From contig CM068839.1 of assembly GCA_028554795.2 (NCBI GenBank), forward strand, positions 42,901,117-42,965,116: a stretch of DNA of 64,000 bases, in the 5' to 3' direction. Of this stretch, positions 34,811 through 43,591 are shown piece by piece. Each line of letters starts with the position of its first letter. Position 1 is the stretch's first letter. Both the position numbers and the translations under genes were made by a program. Origin of the DNA: Sinohyriopsis cumingii (taxonomy: Eukaryota > Mollusca > Bivalvia > Unionida > Unionidae). A model generated the notes under the pieces. It did not search any database. It had not been told where the DNA came from and worked only from the letters and a program-made list of their open reading frames with translations.

Positions 34811-35314
34811 TCACAGGTAATAATAAGTCATCAATTCGATCCTGACTTTTTGCTTGAAAATATCTGACAAATAACGGTTTCTTCGCTTCGTTTCCCCACT
34901 CTGATTCAGGAGAGCTTCGATACGATGGATCTCTTGAGTGGTTAATGGTGGACAAGAATGTTCACGCAAGTCTTTATACCACTGATGCAACACGACTTCG
35001 TCCGAGATGAGACTCCAAGCTTCGTCTAGATACTCGTCCAATTTTTCTTCTTGACTCAGCATTAGGCATTTATCATGTTGAATTTGACTGGGATGATCGT
35101 TTTGACATCCACAGCAATCTTTCTTGATCAATTCCGTCATTTTTTCGACCAAGTGTTTGACAAAACAGGAGACTAAATGGGCTTCTTGTTCTGGCCATCT
35201 TGACTTCATCATGATAACTTCTTCGTCTTTGTCTTGAGATTCTTCTTCTCCGGTCTCCTCACATTCCATCTCCAAAGTTTCTCCACTAGGTAAAGAGGGA
35301 TAACAGTCTTCCAT
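34811..35314 (-). CDS. Conserved Polinton protein, 167 aa, unknown function
   Basis: Intact frame starting 5 nt after the major capsid stop. An acidic N-terminus (residues 5-32) is followed by a helical part with a Cys/His cluster, CCGCQNDHPSQIQHDKC (about residues 67-83), which could bind zinc, and a C-terminal helical region. Polinton 2 retains it intact (63171-63674) with mostly conservative changes, so it was probably under selection. The position between major capsid and protease suggests a virion or assembly role (inference). Confidence 0.8.
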   Translation of the reverse strand: MEDCYPSLPSGETLEMECEETGEEESQDKDEEVIMMKSRWPEQEAHLVSCFVKHLVEKMTELIKKDCCGCQNDHPSQIQHDKCLMLSQEEKLDEYLDEAWSLISDEVVLHQWYKDLREHSCPPLTTQEIHRIEALLNQSGETKRRNRYLSDIFKQKVRIELMTYYYL

Positions 35315-35319
35315 GGCTT

Positions 35320-36645
35320 CTAATAGTCTAGAATGACTTCTCTCAAACTGTTGATTTCTATGGTATTGTCAAATTCTGCATACAGGAGGACGTTCACTGT
35401 GTGATCTGGAGGTGGATTTGCAAACTGAAGTTCCACACGAATCTGACCCGATTTTATAGGGTGGAAATGTCCCTCGTCGCTGCCTTGTTCTGGAGTGAAA
35501 TCAAAACCCCACAAAGCATAGCCTCCTGCATAATCGTCGTACGAAATACCGTGACTGGTGTTGGTTCCTAACTGTCCCGGGGCTTCGTACAGGGACAAGT
35601 ACGATCTCAAATAATTCTTCGCGACACCAAAGTTGGGCTCAAAGGGTCGGGTACACAAGGTCTTGCCGTCGCGACTGACTTCGATCTTGGACACATTGTA
35701 ATGTTGAAACTCAAAAGGATTTTGATCGTGGGTTCCGTTGAAAGCTGAATTCCTGACGATACCAACAATCAAACGTTTGGGTAACTGTCCTTGGAACAGA
35801 TGATCTTCGATCATAGATCGCTGTCCAGCGGGAATGGTGAACGTTTTCACTTCTACGCGTCGTATCAGATACTTGGCGGTCGTTCTGCTCAACGTCTGAC
35901 TGACGTCGTTTCCCACTTTAGGTAACACTTCCACACGATGCACGTAAAGTCGGGCTTCTTGAATGATAGTTTTGTATTCATTGGCATGGGCCATCAAATG
36001 GAAAGCGGCACTGCAACGATTCAGTCTCAGACGGGTATCCACCCCGTTCAGCAAATACTTTTCTTGTAACCACATGTCCAAATGCAAACGATCCATCAGT
36101 TCTAAACTTCGCCCTTGCAGAATTTTCTTACGACGGTCGTTAAACCCCACATTGTGAGGATTGTCATCTTCTGTCAGGACTGTGTCGATAAACGTGCCTA
36201 CACCTGCCGTGTCAGGTTTCCATACCACGCAAGCATCCAGATGAGTATTCTTGGCTTCTTTTCCGTACGTCAAGAGATTTTCCAGGTAGGCACGATATGG
36301 GTAAGTATCCATGCTGCTGCTGACCAGTTTGTTATTCAAGTACAAGTCCACTTCGCTGCACAAGGAATGCATGAAATTGTTGACAGGAGCTACTCTAGCA
36401 TCGCCTCCTGGATTGGTGTTGTCCGTTTTGATAACTTTCACTTTCAAATACAGGTAACTGCTATTCAGATCGATGTAATCTTCGGGTTGTCCTTTGATTT
36501 CAAACTCGATGGGAGCGGAATCCGTCAAAGAGGAGACGGGATAAAATTCCACCCACTGGGATTCTTGCATGGTCATCATGGTCGGGGGCATGGCAAACAG
36601 ATCCAGTTCCGACTTGGAACAGGCGCAAGACTCTCGGTGCATCAT
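35320..36645 (-). CDS. Major capsid protein, double jelly-roll (hexon-like)
   Basis: Intact 441 codons. The N-terminal block SLTDSAPIEFEIKGQPEDYI followed by DLNSSYLYLKVKV is the typical first strand region of Polinton/adintovirus major capsid proteins. The middle contains FMHSLCSEVDLYLNNKLVS and AYLENLLTYG, the C-terminus LRVELQFANPP-type and VLLYAEFDNTIEI strands. It forms the trimeric capsomer. It begins 13 nt after the pVI-like gene and ends 5 nt before the 167-aa gene. The upstream in-frame ATG-ATG gives two possible starts one codon apart. The copy in Polinton 2 is broken. Confidence 0.95.
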   Translation of the reverse strand: MMHRESCACSKSELDLFAMPPTMMTMQESQWVEFYPVSSLTDSAPIEFEIKGQPEDYIDLNSSYLYLKVKVIKTDNTNPGGDARVAPVNNFMHSLCSEVDLYLNNKLVSSSMDTYPYRAYLENLLTYGKEAKNTHLDACVVWKPDTAGVGTFIDTVLTEDDNPHNVGFNDRRKKILQGRSLELMDRLHLDMWLQEKYLLNGVDTRLRLNRCSAAFHLMAHANEYKTIIQEARLYVHRVEVLPKVGNDVSQTLSRTTAKYLIRRVEVKTFTIPAGQRSMIEDHLFQGQLPKRLIVGIVRNSAFNGTHDQNPFEFQHYNVSKIEVSRDGKTLCTRPFEPNFGVAKNYLRSYLSLYEAPGQLGTNTSHGISYDDYAGGYALWGFDFTPEQGSDEGHFHPIKSGQIRVELQFANPPPDHTVNVLLYAEFDNTIEINSLREVILDY

Positions 36646-36658
36646 TTTTTTCTCTTTC

Positions 36659-37083
36659 TCAATAATCGAAAACGTCTAAGTCTCGAACGGTTCTTCTTTT
36701 CTTTGCCTTTCTAGCTTTAGACGTGTGAAGTCTGGTGAAAGGGTGTTTTCTTCGTCGTCTCTTTCTGCCTTGTCCTTGCTGAATGCTTGACTCTGTAGCG
36801 TGCAGGACATTTATATGTGTGTCTCGTCGGCCCAAAAGGTCTTTGCCCGTTTTCAGCAAGACATTTTTGCCTGCCCTCATGAAGGCTTCTTTAGGATTTT
36901 GTTTGTCGATGATGACATTTTGGAGAAATTCTTTGCCTTGTGTCAGTACCGCATCTTTCAAGGCGTGCAATCCGCGTGTCACCATCGGTTTCAACACCGG
37001 GGCCACCGAACGAAGGCCGATTTCTGCATATCTCCTAAACCGTGTCCTCGCTGTCGAGCAACCCCTCGGTACACTGGATACAT
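36659..37083 (-). pseudogene. pVI/pX-like basic minor virion protein, one 1-nt deletion
   Basis: The gene starts with ATG at 37083 (MYPVYRGVARQRGHGLGDM), three bases after the minor capsid stop. This start form is common to a small Polinton virion protein. Near 37,013 one T is missing relative to Polinton 2, which breaks the frame. The remaining 115 codons (37006-36659) encode LKPMVTRGLHALKDAVLTQG, then a Lys/Arg-rich RKRRRRKHPF and a basic C-terminus ending FDY. A membrane-active or core-cementing role as in adenovirus pVI or pX is a family-level inference. It overlaps nothing and sits 13 nt before the major capsid gene. Confidence 0.75.
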
Positions 37084-37086
37084 GAC

Positions 37087-38019
37087 TTACGAGTCGTGAG
37101 AGAACCGTTTTCGAAAATGGAGTTTCACCGTGACTTTTCCTTTGGTGAATGAAATATTTTGTTCCAGATCTCCTTTTATAGCAATGTTGACCGTGTCCAA
37201 ATAAGACTTACTGACAGGCAAATAGTGAGGATGTAAAAATTCGCGGTGAACGTGGTAAGTGTTTCCACCTTCCTCGTCAGCGGTCGTGGCAGAATCCACT
37301 TTGAAAGGAATGACACGCAGTAACGGCACAGAGGTGTGTCCCACCACGTTGTACTCCACCACATCGGAGTACACAAACATCAAATTCAGTCCTTGGTTCA
37401 GTTCTACCGGGGCACGAAATAACTTGCTAAAAGACTCGTTGTCGTAAGTGATTCGTAATTCGTTTTTCTTGAGCATGGCCTTTCTCATGTCCATGTCTCC
37501 GCCCAACATGTCAAACAATTCAGGACAAAATAAAATGGACACGATTTTACTCCCGTCAAATTTCATCAAGAAGCGACGAGCTGCTTTGTGGTATTCCATG
37601 GTGACACTTTTTTTGACACTTTCCAAAGCTTTCAGAAAAACGATATTAAACCTGGAGGTTATGGTGCTCACCAAGTGTTGACCACTAAAATAATAGCCTG
37701 GGGAAACGAACAAGTGATAGGTGATGTACTTTTGATTTTTTGTGCCAGGGGTTTTCTTGTCATATTTGACATGGGTATCCAAGTACTGTTGCAATTGTTC
37801 GTCATGAACTTCCACATCAAAAAAATTTTGATTGGGAAGGACATTGAGGACTTGAGTCGGGTGAATGATTTCTACTAAAGCCACTTCCCAATGGGCTTCG
37901 TGATCTAATGGGATGGTCTGAGGTAATTTGGCCGTGTAACAGCACAACGTGTTCTTGGGAAACACCTCCATGGAACTGTCACTGGGTAAGGTTAAGTAAA
38001 ATTGGTTTTGGTGACTCAT
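37087..38019 (-). CDS. Minor capsid protein (penton base, single jelly-roll)
   Basis: Intact 310 codons. N-terminal QFYLTLPSDSSMEVFPKNTL and HWEVALVEIIHPTQVLN are the recognisable signature of Polinton penton-like proteins, which form the capsid vertices. The C-terminus, RPVLHPHY-type and VTVKLHFRKR, is strand-rich. It starts 78 nt after a small leader frame (38098-38277) and ends 3 nt before the pVI-like start. The Polinton 2 copy is nearly identical but has an in-frame TGA. Confidence 0.92.
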   Translation of the reverse strand: MSHQNQFYLTLPSDSSMEVFPKNTLCCYTAKLPQTIPLDHEAHWEVALVEIIHPTQVLNVLPNQNFFDVEVHDEQLQQYLDTHVKYDKKTPGTKNQKYITYHLFVSPGYYFSGQHLVSTITSRFNIVFLKALESVKKSVTMEYHKAARRFLMKFDGSKIVSILFCPELFDMLGGDMDMRKAMLKKNELRITYDNESFSKLFRAPVELNQGLNLMFVYSDVVEYNVVGHTSVPLLRVIPFKVDSATTADEEGGNTYHVHREFLHPHYLPVSKSYLDTVNIAIKGDLEQNISFTKGKVTVKLHFRKRFSHDS

Positions 38020-38097
38020 AATTCCAGAGTTCTGTGGCTGTCCGAGGGGTTACTGGACGTCAGAGGCGTGTCTCCGCCCAAAATAGGGTTGTTGTTG

Positions 38098-38277
38098 TTA
38101 TTGGAGTGGTGACTGACACTGGCACTGGACACAAGGTTCCCGTGGTTCCCGTTCGAGGAGAATTTCAGTGAGGGATTGGGAAGCACACCACACCCACAAG
38201 GGTTGTTTTTGTAAATCTTGCGGAGAAGAACTATGTGAAGGAGTGGTCGACGTAGCTGCGTCTGTGTGAAAGGGCAT
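38098..38277 (-). CDS. Small leader ORF of the capsid cluster, 59 aa
   Basis: The first ATG (38277) after the TATA box at 38292-38299. It encodes a 59-residue peptide with a Ser/Thr/Pro-rich N-terminus and a CVQCQCQSP C-terminus. No family is recognised. Polinton 2 preserves only its 3' half, because the big deletion ends inside it. It could be a short structural protein or an upstream ORF that tunes translation of the minor capsid gene. Confidence 0.45.
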   Translation of the reverse strand: MPFHTDAATSTTPSHSSSPQDLQKQPLWVWCASQSLTEILLEREPREPCVQCQCQSPLQ

Positions 38278-38282
38278 GATGG

Positions 38283-39390
38283 TCACTTCTTTTTATAGTC
38301 GATGACTTGTGAAGCGTCGATCCAAGAATCAAAACTGGGTGGATATCCTTTCCAACGTACTTTGACTTCTTTGACACGTCGTTTGCCCACTTTACTGGTT
38401 CTGCGTTCGAGAATGCTTTCGATGTCGTACAAGTTGTCTTTTTTTTTTGACACGTTGTAACTCGGGTAAGTAAAACGTTCCTTTGAGCACTTCTCCGTTC
38501 ATGTCTTCCAATTTATAGACGGCAGGATGACGGCCATGCACTCGTCCAGTGACACGAAACAATTCCGTCGTCCAGTTAGGTAAGTAGCCTTTGTCGAAAG
38601 TGCGTTTGGTTTTGCCAATGCGTACCCAATCTCCTACGGCCAACACTCCACTTTTCTTGGGGACAGCCCTCGTCGGGGACGTACCAAACAGGAGCTCAAA
38701 CACCAACACTTCGTTCTCGGGAGTCACTTCTTGCGGGGCACTTCCAATGCTTCGATGGTAAGATTGGTTGTACGCTTGCACCAGGTGCGGTAAGATGTCG
38801 ATGTACTTCAGAGTGTGGTGATGCGTGAAATATTTCCACATGCGTTCTTTCAAAGTGCGTTGAAAACGTTCCACGATGCTGGCTTTGGTTTCAGGATTCT
38901 CGGTGGTAAAAAAATGAATGTCACGTTTCTTTAATTCTTTTTGGAAAGCTTGGTTCAGAAATTCGGTATCTTTGTCCGTTTGCCATCGAGGAGGGTGACG
39001 ACCACTTTGTTTCAACACTCGTTGCAGGGCTCGCACTAACTCGCTGCTCGATTTGGAAGTCAAGGGTACGACCCAGGCAAATTTGGAAAAGACGTCGACG
39101 ACACAAAACAAATATTTGTAGCCACGATTGTAGCTGGCCAAATGAGAGACATCGGCTAAATCGGCTTGCCATTGATGATCGATGCCTTCCACTCGGGTGC
39201 GACTTCTGGAAAACTTGCGTCGAATGGGTTTGTGTAAAGTGTAAGTAGCTTGTTCTTGTGACCATCGTTGCACTTGAGGTAAACGGAGACTTTTCAGTTG
39301 CGTTTTGGCAGCACGATAGAATTTTTGAACTCTTGCGTAATCTGCAGGATGCGAGGGATCGTAGTAAATCCTGGCTAACACTTTTTCCAT
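38283..39390 (-). pseudogene. DDE integrase with C-terminal chromodomain, frameshift at an A10 run
   Basis: Retrovirus-type integrase that inserts the element. From the ATG at 39390 (MEKVLARIYYD), the core carries Asp77 in WQADLADVS, Asp129 in QTDKDTEF and Glu164 in SIVERFQRTLKER. It is followed by the SH3-like part (VGDWVRIGK, GRVHGRHPAVYKLED). The frame shifts at a run of ten A (plus-strand T, 38439-38448). Beyond it, another frame down to the stop at 38283 encodes a chromodomain: YDIESILERR, VRWKGYPPSFDSWI. Chromodomains on Polinton integrases guide insertion to marked chromatin. The ten-A run may be a sequencing or replication slip, or a translational slippage site. Polinton 2 lacks the gene. 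Confidence 0.92.
38290..38299 (-). promoter_or_regulatory. TATA box of the capsid cluster, embedded in the integrase stop region
   Basis: The minus strand reads GACTATAAAAAG. It overlaps the last codons of the chromodomain frame and lies about 15 nt before the leader ATG. No other TATA-like box is seen between here and the protease. Confidence 0.65.
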
Positions 39391-39404
39391 TTTGTGTTTG
39401 TGTG

Positions 39405-40031
39405 TTAATAAGGCACCCACTCTTGGAAGATGCTACTCTTTTTCACTTGGGGTACTTTCTTGGATTGCAATGCTTTGCTTGTGCGACCGGCAATAGGTGT
39501 TGAAGAGGAGGATGTCTGAGCGGGGGATATCGGTTCTTGTTTCACTTCTGTCTTCACTTCTGTCTTCACTTTCTTTTTCTCTTGTGATGAAGAAGGGGTG
39601 GTCATCATCTTTTTAATCCATCCAATTCTGGAGGTAGGTGGTGTTGTTAACTTGCGTAATTTTTCTGGTGGAGTTTGAAACCCTTCTTCTTCTTCTTCTT
39701 TTTCTGTCTTGGCCACTGGTAGTGGTGGTGGTACTGGTGATGGTGCTGGACTTTTCATCAAGGTCTTAAAATCTTTCAGAGTGGGAAGAGCTGTTTCGTC
39801 TAAAGCTTTCTGGTGAAAGAGTTGCAGTCGTTGAAAGAGTTGACCGTACTTTTGCGATTTTTCTGTTTCGGACAAATCTTGGCGATCCATCAAGGACTGC
39901 AATTCGTGTTGTAACTGGGGCATCTCGCTCAAATGGGGATTGGGAGGTAAATGCGGGGTGTGTTGTTCTTGCCAACGATGGTATTCCATCCATCGTTTGT
40001 AAGGCACTAAAGCTAGTTTTCGTCCTTCCAT
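39405..40031 (-). CDS. Proline/serine-rich putative virion protein, 208 aa
   Basis: Intact frame starting MEGRKLALVPYKRWMEYHRW; an N-terminal (K)LVLVPY-type motif recurs in a Polinton virion protein. A helical Gln/Leu-rich middle is followed by Pro-rich (PAPSPVPPPLP), acidic and Ser/Thr/Lys-rich segments and the end FQEWVPY. Function unknown. The stop precedes the integrase ATG by 12 nt. A TATA-like GATAAAAAGG overlaps the stop of the preceding gene. Confidence 0.65.
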   Translation of the reverse strand: MEGRKLALVPYKRWMEYHRWQEQHTPHLPPNPHLSEMPQLQHELQSLMDRQDLSETEKSQKYGQLFQRLQLFHQKALDETALPTLKDFKTLMKSPAPSPVPPPLPVAKTEKEEEEEGFQTPPEKLRKLTTPPTSRIGWIKKMMTTPSSSQEKKKVKTEVKTEVKQEPISPAQTSSSSTPIAGRTSKALQSKKVPQVKKSSIFQEWVPY

Positions 40032-40080
40032 GGGGTTGTCAAGGGTCGATTCTGAGATCTTGGAACTTCCGAGGGCCTTT

Positions 40081-40485
40081 TTATCTTGCTCCCACCAGTC
40101 CTCCCAACATGGTTCCCAAGACTCCTTTCAGCAAGGGGCCTAACAAGAGGGGTAAAATGCCTCCACGTTGGACCAACATCTTCTTCTTTTGACGAATGGG
40201 AAATTTCTTTTGAACCTTTTGGCGAAGAACGTGACGATGTTTGCCTAAGCATTGTTTCTGGTGTTTGGACAAAGGGATCGTGCCTTTCAAAACGTTCAAA
40301 CAACATTCGCACACGGTATCGATGACCTCTTTGGAAGCTGATTGAATGAGTTTTTTTCGTAGGGGTGGAGAAGCTTTGGACAGGACAGATAACATGTCCC
40401 CATGTTTGACTAAACGTGGTGGCAGTCCTTTCCTTTTCTTTCCTTGGGGTTGTTTAGAAGAAGGATGTTTTTTGGAAGGTGACAT
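40081..40485 (-). CDS. Small basic Polinton protein with glycine-rich hydrophobic C-terminus (pX-like)
   Basis: ATG at 40485 (MSPSKKHPSS) after a TATA box. 134 residues: Lys-rich start, a helical part with KEVIDTVCECCLNVLKGTIP, HKQCLGKHRHVLR, and a C-terminal RGGILPLLLGPLLKGVLG segment. This order (conserved Cys helix, basic stretch, GG plus hydrophobic tail) recurs in metazoan Polintons and has been compared to adenovirus pX/pVI-type peptides; the exact homology is uncertain. Cleavage by the protease at a Gly-Gly near the C-terminus is plausible (inference). Confidence 0.7.
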   Translation of the reverse strand: MSPSKKHPSSKQPQGKKRKGLPPRLVKHGDMLSVLSKASPPLRKKLIQSASKEVIDTVCECCLNVLKGTIPLSKHQKQCLGKHRHVLRQKVQKKFPIRQKKKMLVQRGGILPLLLGPLLKGVLGTMLGGLVGAR

Positions 40486-40530
40486 CTTCAGGAGCACCAA
40501 AAACACTGATACCGTACTTGGTCACACACC

Positions 40531-40539
40531 TTTTTTATA
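40531..40539 (-). promoter_or_regulatory. TATA box overlapping the stop codon of the preceding gene
   Basis: The minus strand reads CCAGTATAAAAAAGG. The TAA stop of the 314-aa gene is part of the TATA box, about 45 nt before the next ATG. Confidence 0.6.
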
Positions 40540-41479
40540 CTGGAACGCGCCGCCACTGATTGTCTTTACGTCGTATCAACTTCAGGACAGGCATGACACG
40601 TCGTGCAGGGGTACGCAACGGACTAAATCGAGCCAGTTCTTGCTTGAACAAATCCAGTAAACTTTGTAACATGCCCGATCTTTCTTGGACTTTGATTTTG
40701 GGAGAAGGTACTTTGTGAGCAGCAGCCACTGTCACTAAATTGGAGGGTCCTGCCACTGGGAAAGTTCTTGGGGTCATCAACGGAGAAGTTCTTGTTGTGA
40801 TCAACGTCTCCAAGTACTCTTCAGTTCTTGGTGTCATCAACAGAGAAGTGGATGAACTTGAGGCTGCCGGAGACACGGTCACCGCCGTGGTAGGTCGTGG
40901 TTTGCGAGTGTAAGGTTGCGTCCTGGCCGAAGTGCCTCTCTTGCGACTAGTTTTCTTCTGTGGACTTTTCTTTTTCTGGGGACTTTTTCTCTGTTTCTTT
41001 TTCTGGGGGCTTCTTTTCTTTTTCCGGGGTGGTGTCTGGTAAGAGGAGGGTCCCGCCACTGGAGAAGTTCTCCTTGGGGACCTGGTCTTTTTCTTCTTCT
41101 TGGAACTTCGTTTGACCTTTTTCTTGGGGAGAACATTGGGGCCATTAGGATCCCATCTTAAGAGAGAGTGAATGATGACACCTCCTAGAGTACCGCTCCC
41201 TCCAGGTTTCAAAATGATCTGTTTTTTGGTTTGAGTGTCAATGCGGGGATCGGCCAGTTGGGTCAAAGCGACTTTGTTTCGATCAAAAAAGCGTTTGGTT
41301 TCATGAGGAATCTGAATGATCCCTTGTAGTAATTGACGTGCTGTCACCGTGAACCATCGTAAGACTTCTTTGAGACTAGCTTCTAAGACACGAGCTCGTG
41401 GTTGTGGATTTTTTTCTCGACTGATGCCATACAAGGCACGAATCAATTTGACGGGAAGATGCGACTGAAGTGACGTCAT
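40535..41479 (-). CDS. Lys/Arg-rich putative core protein, 314 aa
   Basis: I choose the inner ATG at 41479 (MTSLQSHLPVKLIRALYGI) because a TATA box (41517-41523) lies just before it. The longer frame from 41629 overlaps the ATPase 3' end. The N-terminal ~120 residues look folded and contain GGSGTLGGVIIHSLLRW. The middle is a run of KKK, SPQKKK and RK repeats (about residues 130-200), then Ser/Thr/Pro-rich repeats with LMTPRT occurring twice or more, and a C-terminal helical part. Such a basic, repetitive protein is suited to packaging DNA like adenovirus core proteins (inference). Confidence 0.7.
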   Translation of the reverse strand: MTSLQSHLPVKLIRALYGISREKNPQPRARVLEASLKEVLRWFTVTARQLLQGIIQIPHETKRFFDRNKVALTQLADPRIDTQTKKQIILKPGGSGTLGGVIIHSLLRWDPNGPNVLPKKKVKRSSKKKKKTRSPRRTSPVAGPSSYQTPPRKKKRSPQKKKQRKSPQKKKSPQKKTSRKRGTSARTQPYTRKPRPTTAVTVSPAASSSSTSLLMTPRTEEYLETLITTRTSPLMTPRTFPVAGPSNLVTVAAAHKVPSPKIKVQERSGMLQSLLDLFKQELARFSPLRTPARRVMPVLKLIRRKDNQWRRVPV

Positions 41480-41543
41480 GTTGACGTTGTGTGAGACAGA
41501 CGATAAGTGTCTGAGGTTTTTATAGATTTTTTGTGGAATGAAG

Positions 41544-42272
41544 TTAAGTCGAGGACGGAGACGTGTACAGGACAGGCCCTCCGTCTTGGCACCAGTGGTG
41601 AAACAAGTGGGTACGAAATCGCAAATCATCGGGGGTCGTAGGTTTCAAATCGACGAGTAAATAGGCGTGTGGAGTTTGAGTGGAATCGTCGTACGCCTGA
41701 GTCAGCCAAGGCGTTCCTAACTGTTTGGCTAAGACTTGCACTTGCGATTTATCTCGAGGGCTTTTAAACAAGACCACGTAATGCGCATTGAGACTGATGG
41801 TGCGATGGGCCTTACTTTGTTGAAACAAATTTTGAGTGATGTAAACGACACTGGCATTACGATGATGCCCTTTGCGCGTGAACCACAGTTTAATTTCTTC
41901 TTCGTCTTCTCCTATCATGTCGTCGAAAATGACCAAATGGGTTTGACGGGAGTCAGAGACGATGCCGTCGTCTTCTTTAGGAATGCCTTCCACAAACACG
42001 ATGGAATCGCCTTGACTTTCTCGCAAGAGGCTCTACGCCGATTTCCACTCTTTGTAACACCACACGATGCGTTGAGGTGGACGATCGATCAAATGATGTT
42101 TGTGTTCGATCAAACGTTTGACGAATTCGGTTTTGCCTGAACCGCTAGGTCCAGCAATGAGCATGTTAAAGGGATGGCGAAGATACAAAGCCTCCCAACT
42201 GGCACGATCTAAGTGTTCGTCGATGACTTTGACAGTAGAGGAAGAGGGAGTAGAGACAGTAGAGGTAGCCAT
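41544..42272 (-). pseudogene. FtsK/HerA-family genome-packaging ATPase with an in-frame TAG
   Basis: One continuous frame of 243 codons interrupted only by TAG at 42033-42035 (codon 80). Walker A GPSGSGKT lies at residues 41-48, Walker B LVIFDD at about 113-118, and a sensor-type YITQN at about 145. It is the motor that packages DNA into the capsid in Polintons and related viruses. A TATATAAA box (42319-42327) sits about 50 nt upstream. The stop lies where related ATPases commonly have an aromatic residue after the W-x-x motif (family memory), so a one-base change would explain it. Confidence 0.9.
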
Positions 42273-42285
42273 AGTGTTAGAAATG

Positions 42286-43095
42286 TCACTTGTGACACGA
42301 AAACAAACAAGACGAGAGTTTATATACTTTCTTCAGGACACGTTTATTGAATGTTTCAAATATGAACAACACGAAAGACAAAAATACATAAAACCAAATA
42401 GTTATGTACAGGAATAAAAAACACATCAAAACGATCAAAGTGGAATATAAACAAGTCTCTGTACAACATGTTTTGGGTAATGTTCTGACCAGTTCTATAG
42501 GGGGTATTGTCACACAAGTGTCCTCCCGGAATAACCTTTCAGGAACGTCCATGACAGTCCTGTCCTGAAGCGAGTGTTTGTTCTCGGTGACGGGCTCTTC
42601 TGGCACTGTCACTAACACAGGTTGAAAAGTAACTTTTTTCCTTGAGAAACTCTTGTGCATACTGGGCCACTTCTTGGGTCCAAGCCTCAAAACCCCCCTT
42701 TTTCCAGTCACGAACATCTGTTCAATGGGGGTGTAAGTCACAAGCGACACACACATCGTCATACACGTCTTCGGTAGCTAAAAGTTGACGAATCTTTTTT
42801 TCCTGTTGAGGTCGAGAAGTATCCAGATGAAAACGCAAGGCTTTGAGCAAAAGGAGTCTTTCGTGACCATTTAAGGCCATTGGGGTGGTAAGTACTGTTC
42901 GTAAAGAGTCCACAAGGAATCGGCTGGTAAACGAAATCCCAGAAAACAAGTCACTAAGACACACACTATGCGTCGTCCCAAATTGATTGGATACAGTTCT
43001 TGTAATAATTGATGGTAATGATCCACGGTTTAAATATGGTCAGTGAGTTCCTTCCACGGAATCTGTTCAATCACATGTGATAAAAACCTCGGCAT
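42286..43095 (-). pseudogene. Broken small-gene locus: possible Bcl-2-like membrane protein
   Basis: After a TATA box (about 43,105-43,111), an ATG at 43095 opens MPRFLSHVIEQIPWKELTDH. In-frame TAA follows at 43030, then 52 more open codons in the same frame, containing INLGRRIVCVLVTCF, to TAA at 42871. A shifted frame continues from about 42,880 (LLLLKALRFHL..., TGA at 42722), then DWKKGGFEAWTQEV. A third frame ends in a strongly hydrophobic segment with LIVLMCFLFLYITIWF, probably a tail anchor. The N-x-GR, GGFxxW and tail-anchor order recalls Bcl-2 BH1, BH2 and C-terminal anchor, but spacing is long and similarity weak. It could equally be an unrelated membrane protein. Confidence 0.4.
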
Positions 43096-43227
43096 GACAG
43101 ACTGTTTTTATACTCTCTTTTTTCGGATGCAATACAAGTACTTTCTAGCCAGACATCTTCGTTCTCCAGTAGGAAATCTAAATCTTGCATACTGTAACCT
43201 ACACTTCAGAGTTCGTTTAGGAGTTTC

Positions 43228-43557
43228 CTATTCCGCTAAGTAGATTCCACGTAAAATATGTTGGTAATCCTTTAACTTGTCTTCCTCAATGCGTTGCTCT
43301 AGGTGAATCTCGAAGTAACCAAAATTATGAACATGTCGATCATTGGCGACCTCAAAGTTTTGAACAATGTCTGACCACTGAAACAATTTCTGACGAATCA
43401 GTTCTCTTATACCATTCAGGTACCAGTGGTCAAAGATCTGGTGACGTAACGGATGCAACTGTTCTTTACGTTTGACATGTATTTTGACCAGCTCTCGGTA
43501 AATGCGTTCTCTCAACTCCACAGGCAAAGCACGAATGTTCTCTTGTAAAGTATCCAT
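43228..43557 (-). CDS. Small helical protein, 109 aa, LPVELRERIY type
   Basis: Intact frame MDTLQENIRALPVELRERIY..., predicted mostly helical, with RELIRQKLFQWSDIVQNF in the middle and HILRGIYLAE at the end. No family is recognised. It appears paralogous to the broken gene directly upstream (43592-43971), sharing the LP-x-EL..IY..V pattern and an FQWS(D/E)I motif. The LP-x-EL start loosely recalls an F-box-like helix, but evidence is too thin for a call. It lies between the BIR gene and the Bcl-2-like locus, in the part of the element that carries accessory genes. Confidence 0.6.
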   Translation of the reverse strand: MDTLQENIRALPVELRERIYRELVKIHVKRKEQLHPLRHQIFDHWYLNGIRELIRQKLFQWSDIVQNFEVANDRHVHNFGYFEIHLEQRIEEDKLKDYQHILRGIYLAE

Positions 43558-43591
43558 GAATAGGTCAGTCCGTACAATTCACAATCTTCTC

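Noticed and set aside
36115..36714. 199-codon plus-strand frame opposite the major capsid gene
   Set aside because: It is the antisense shadow of a strongly conserved capsid gene, reappears broken in Polinton 2 and has no domain or promoter of its own.
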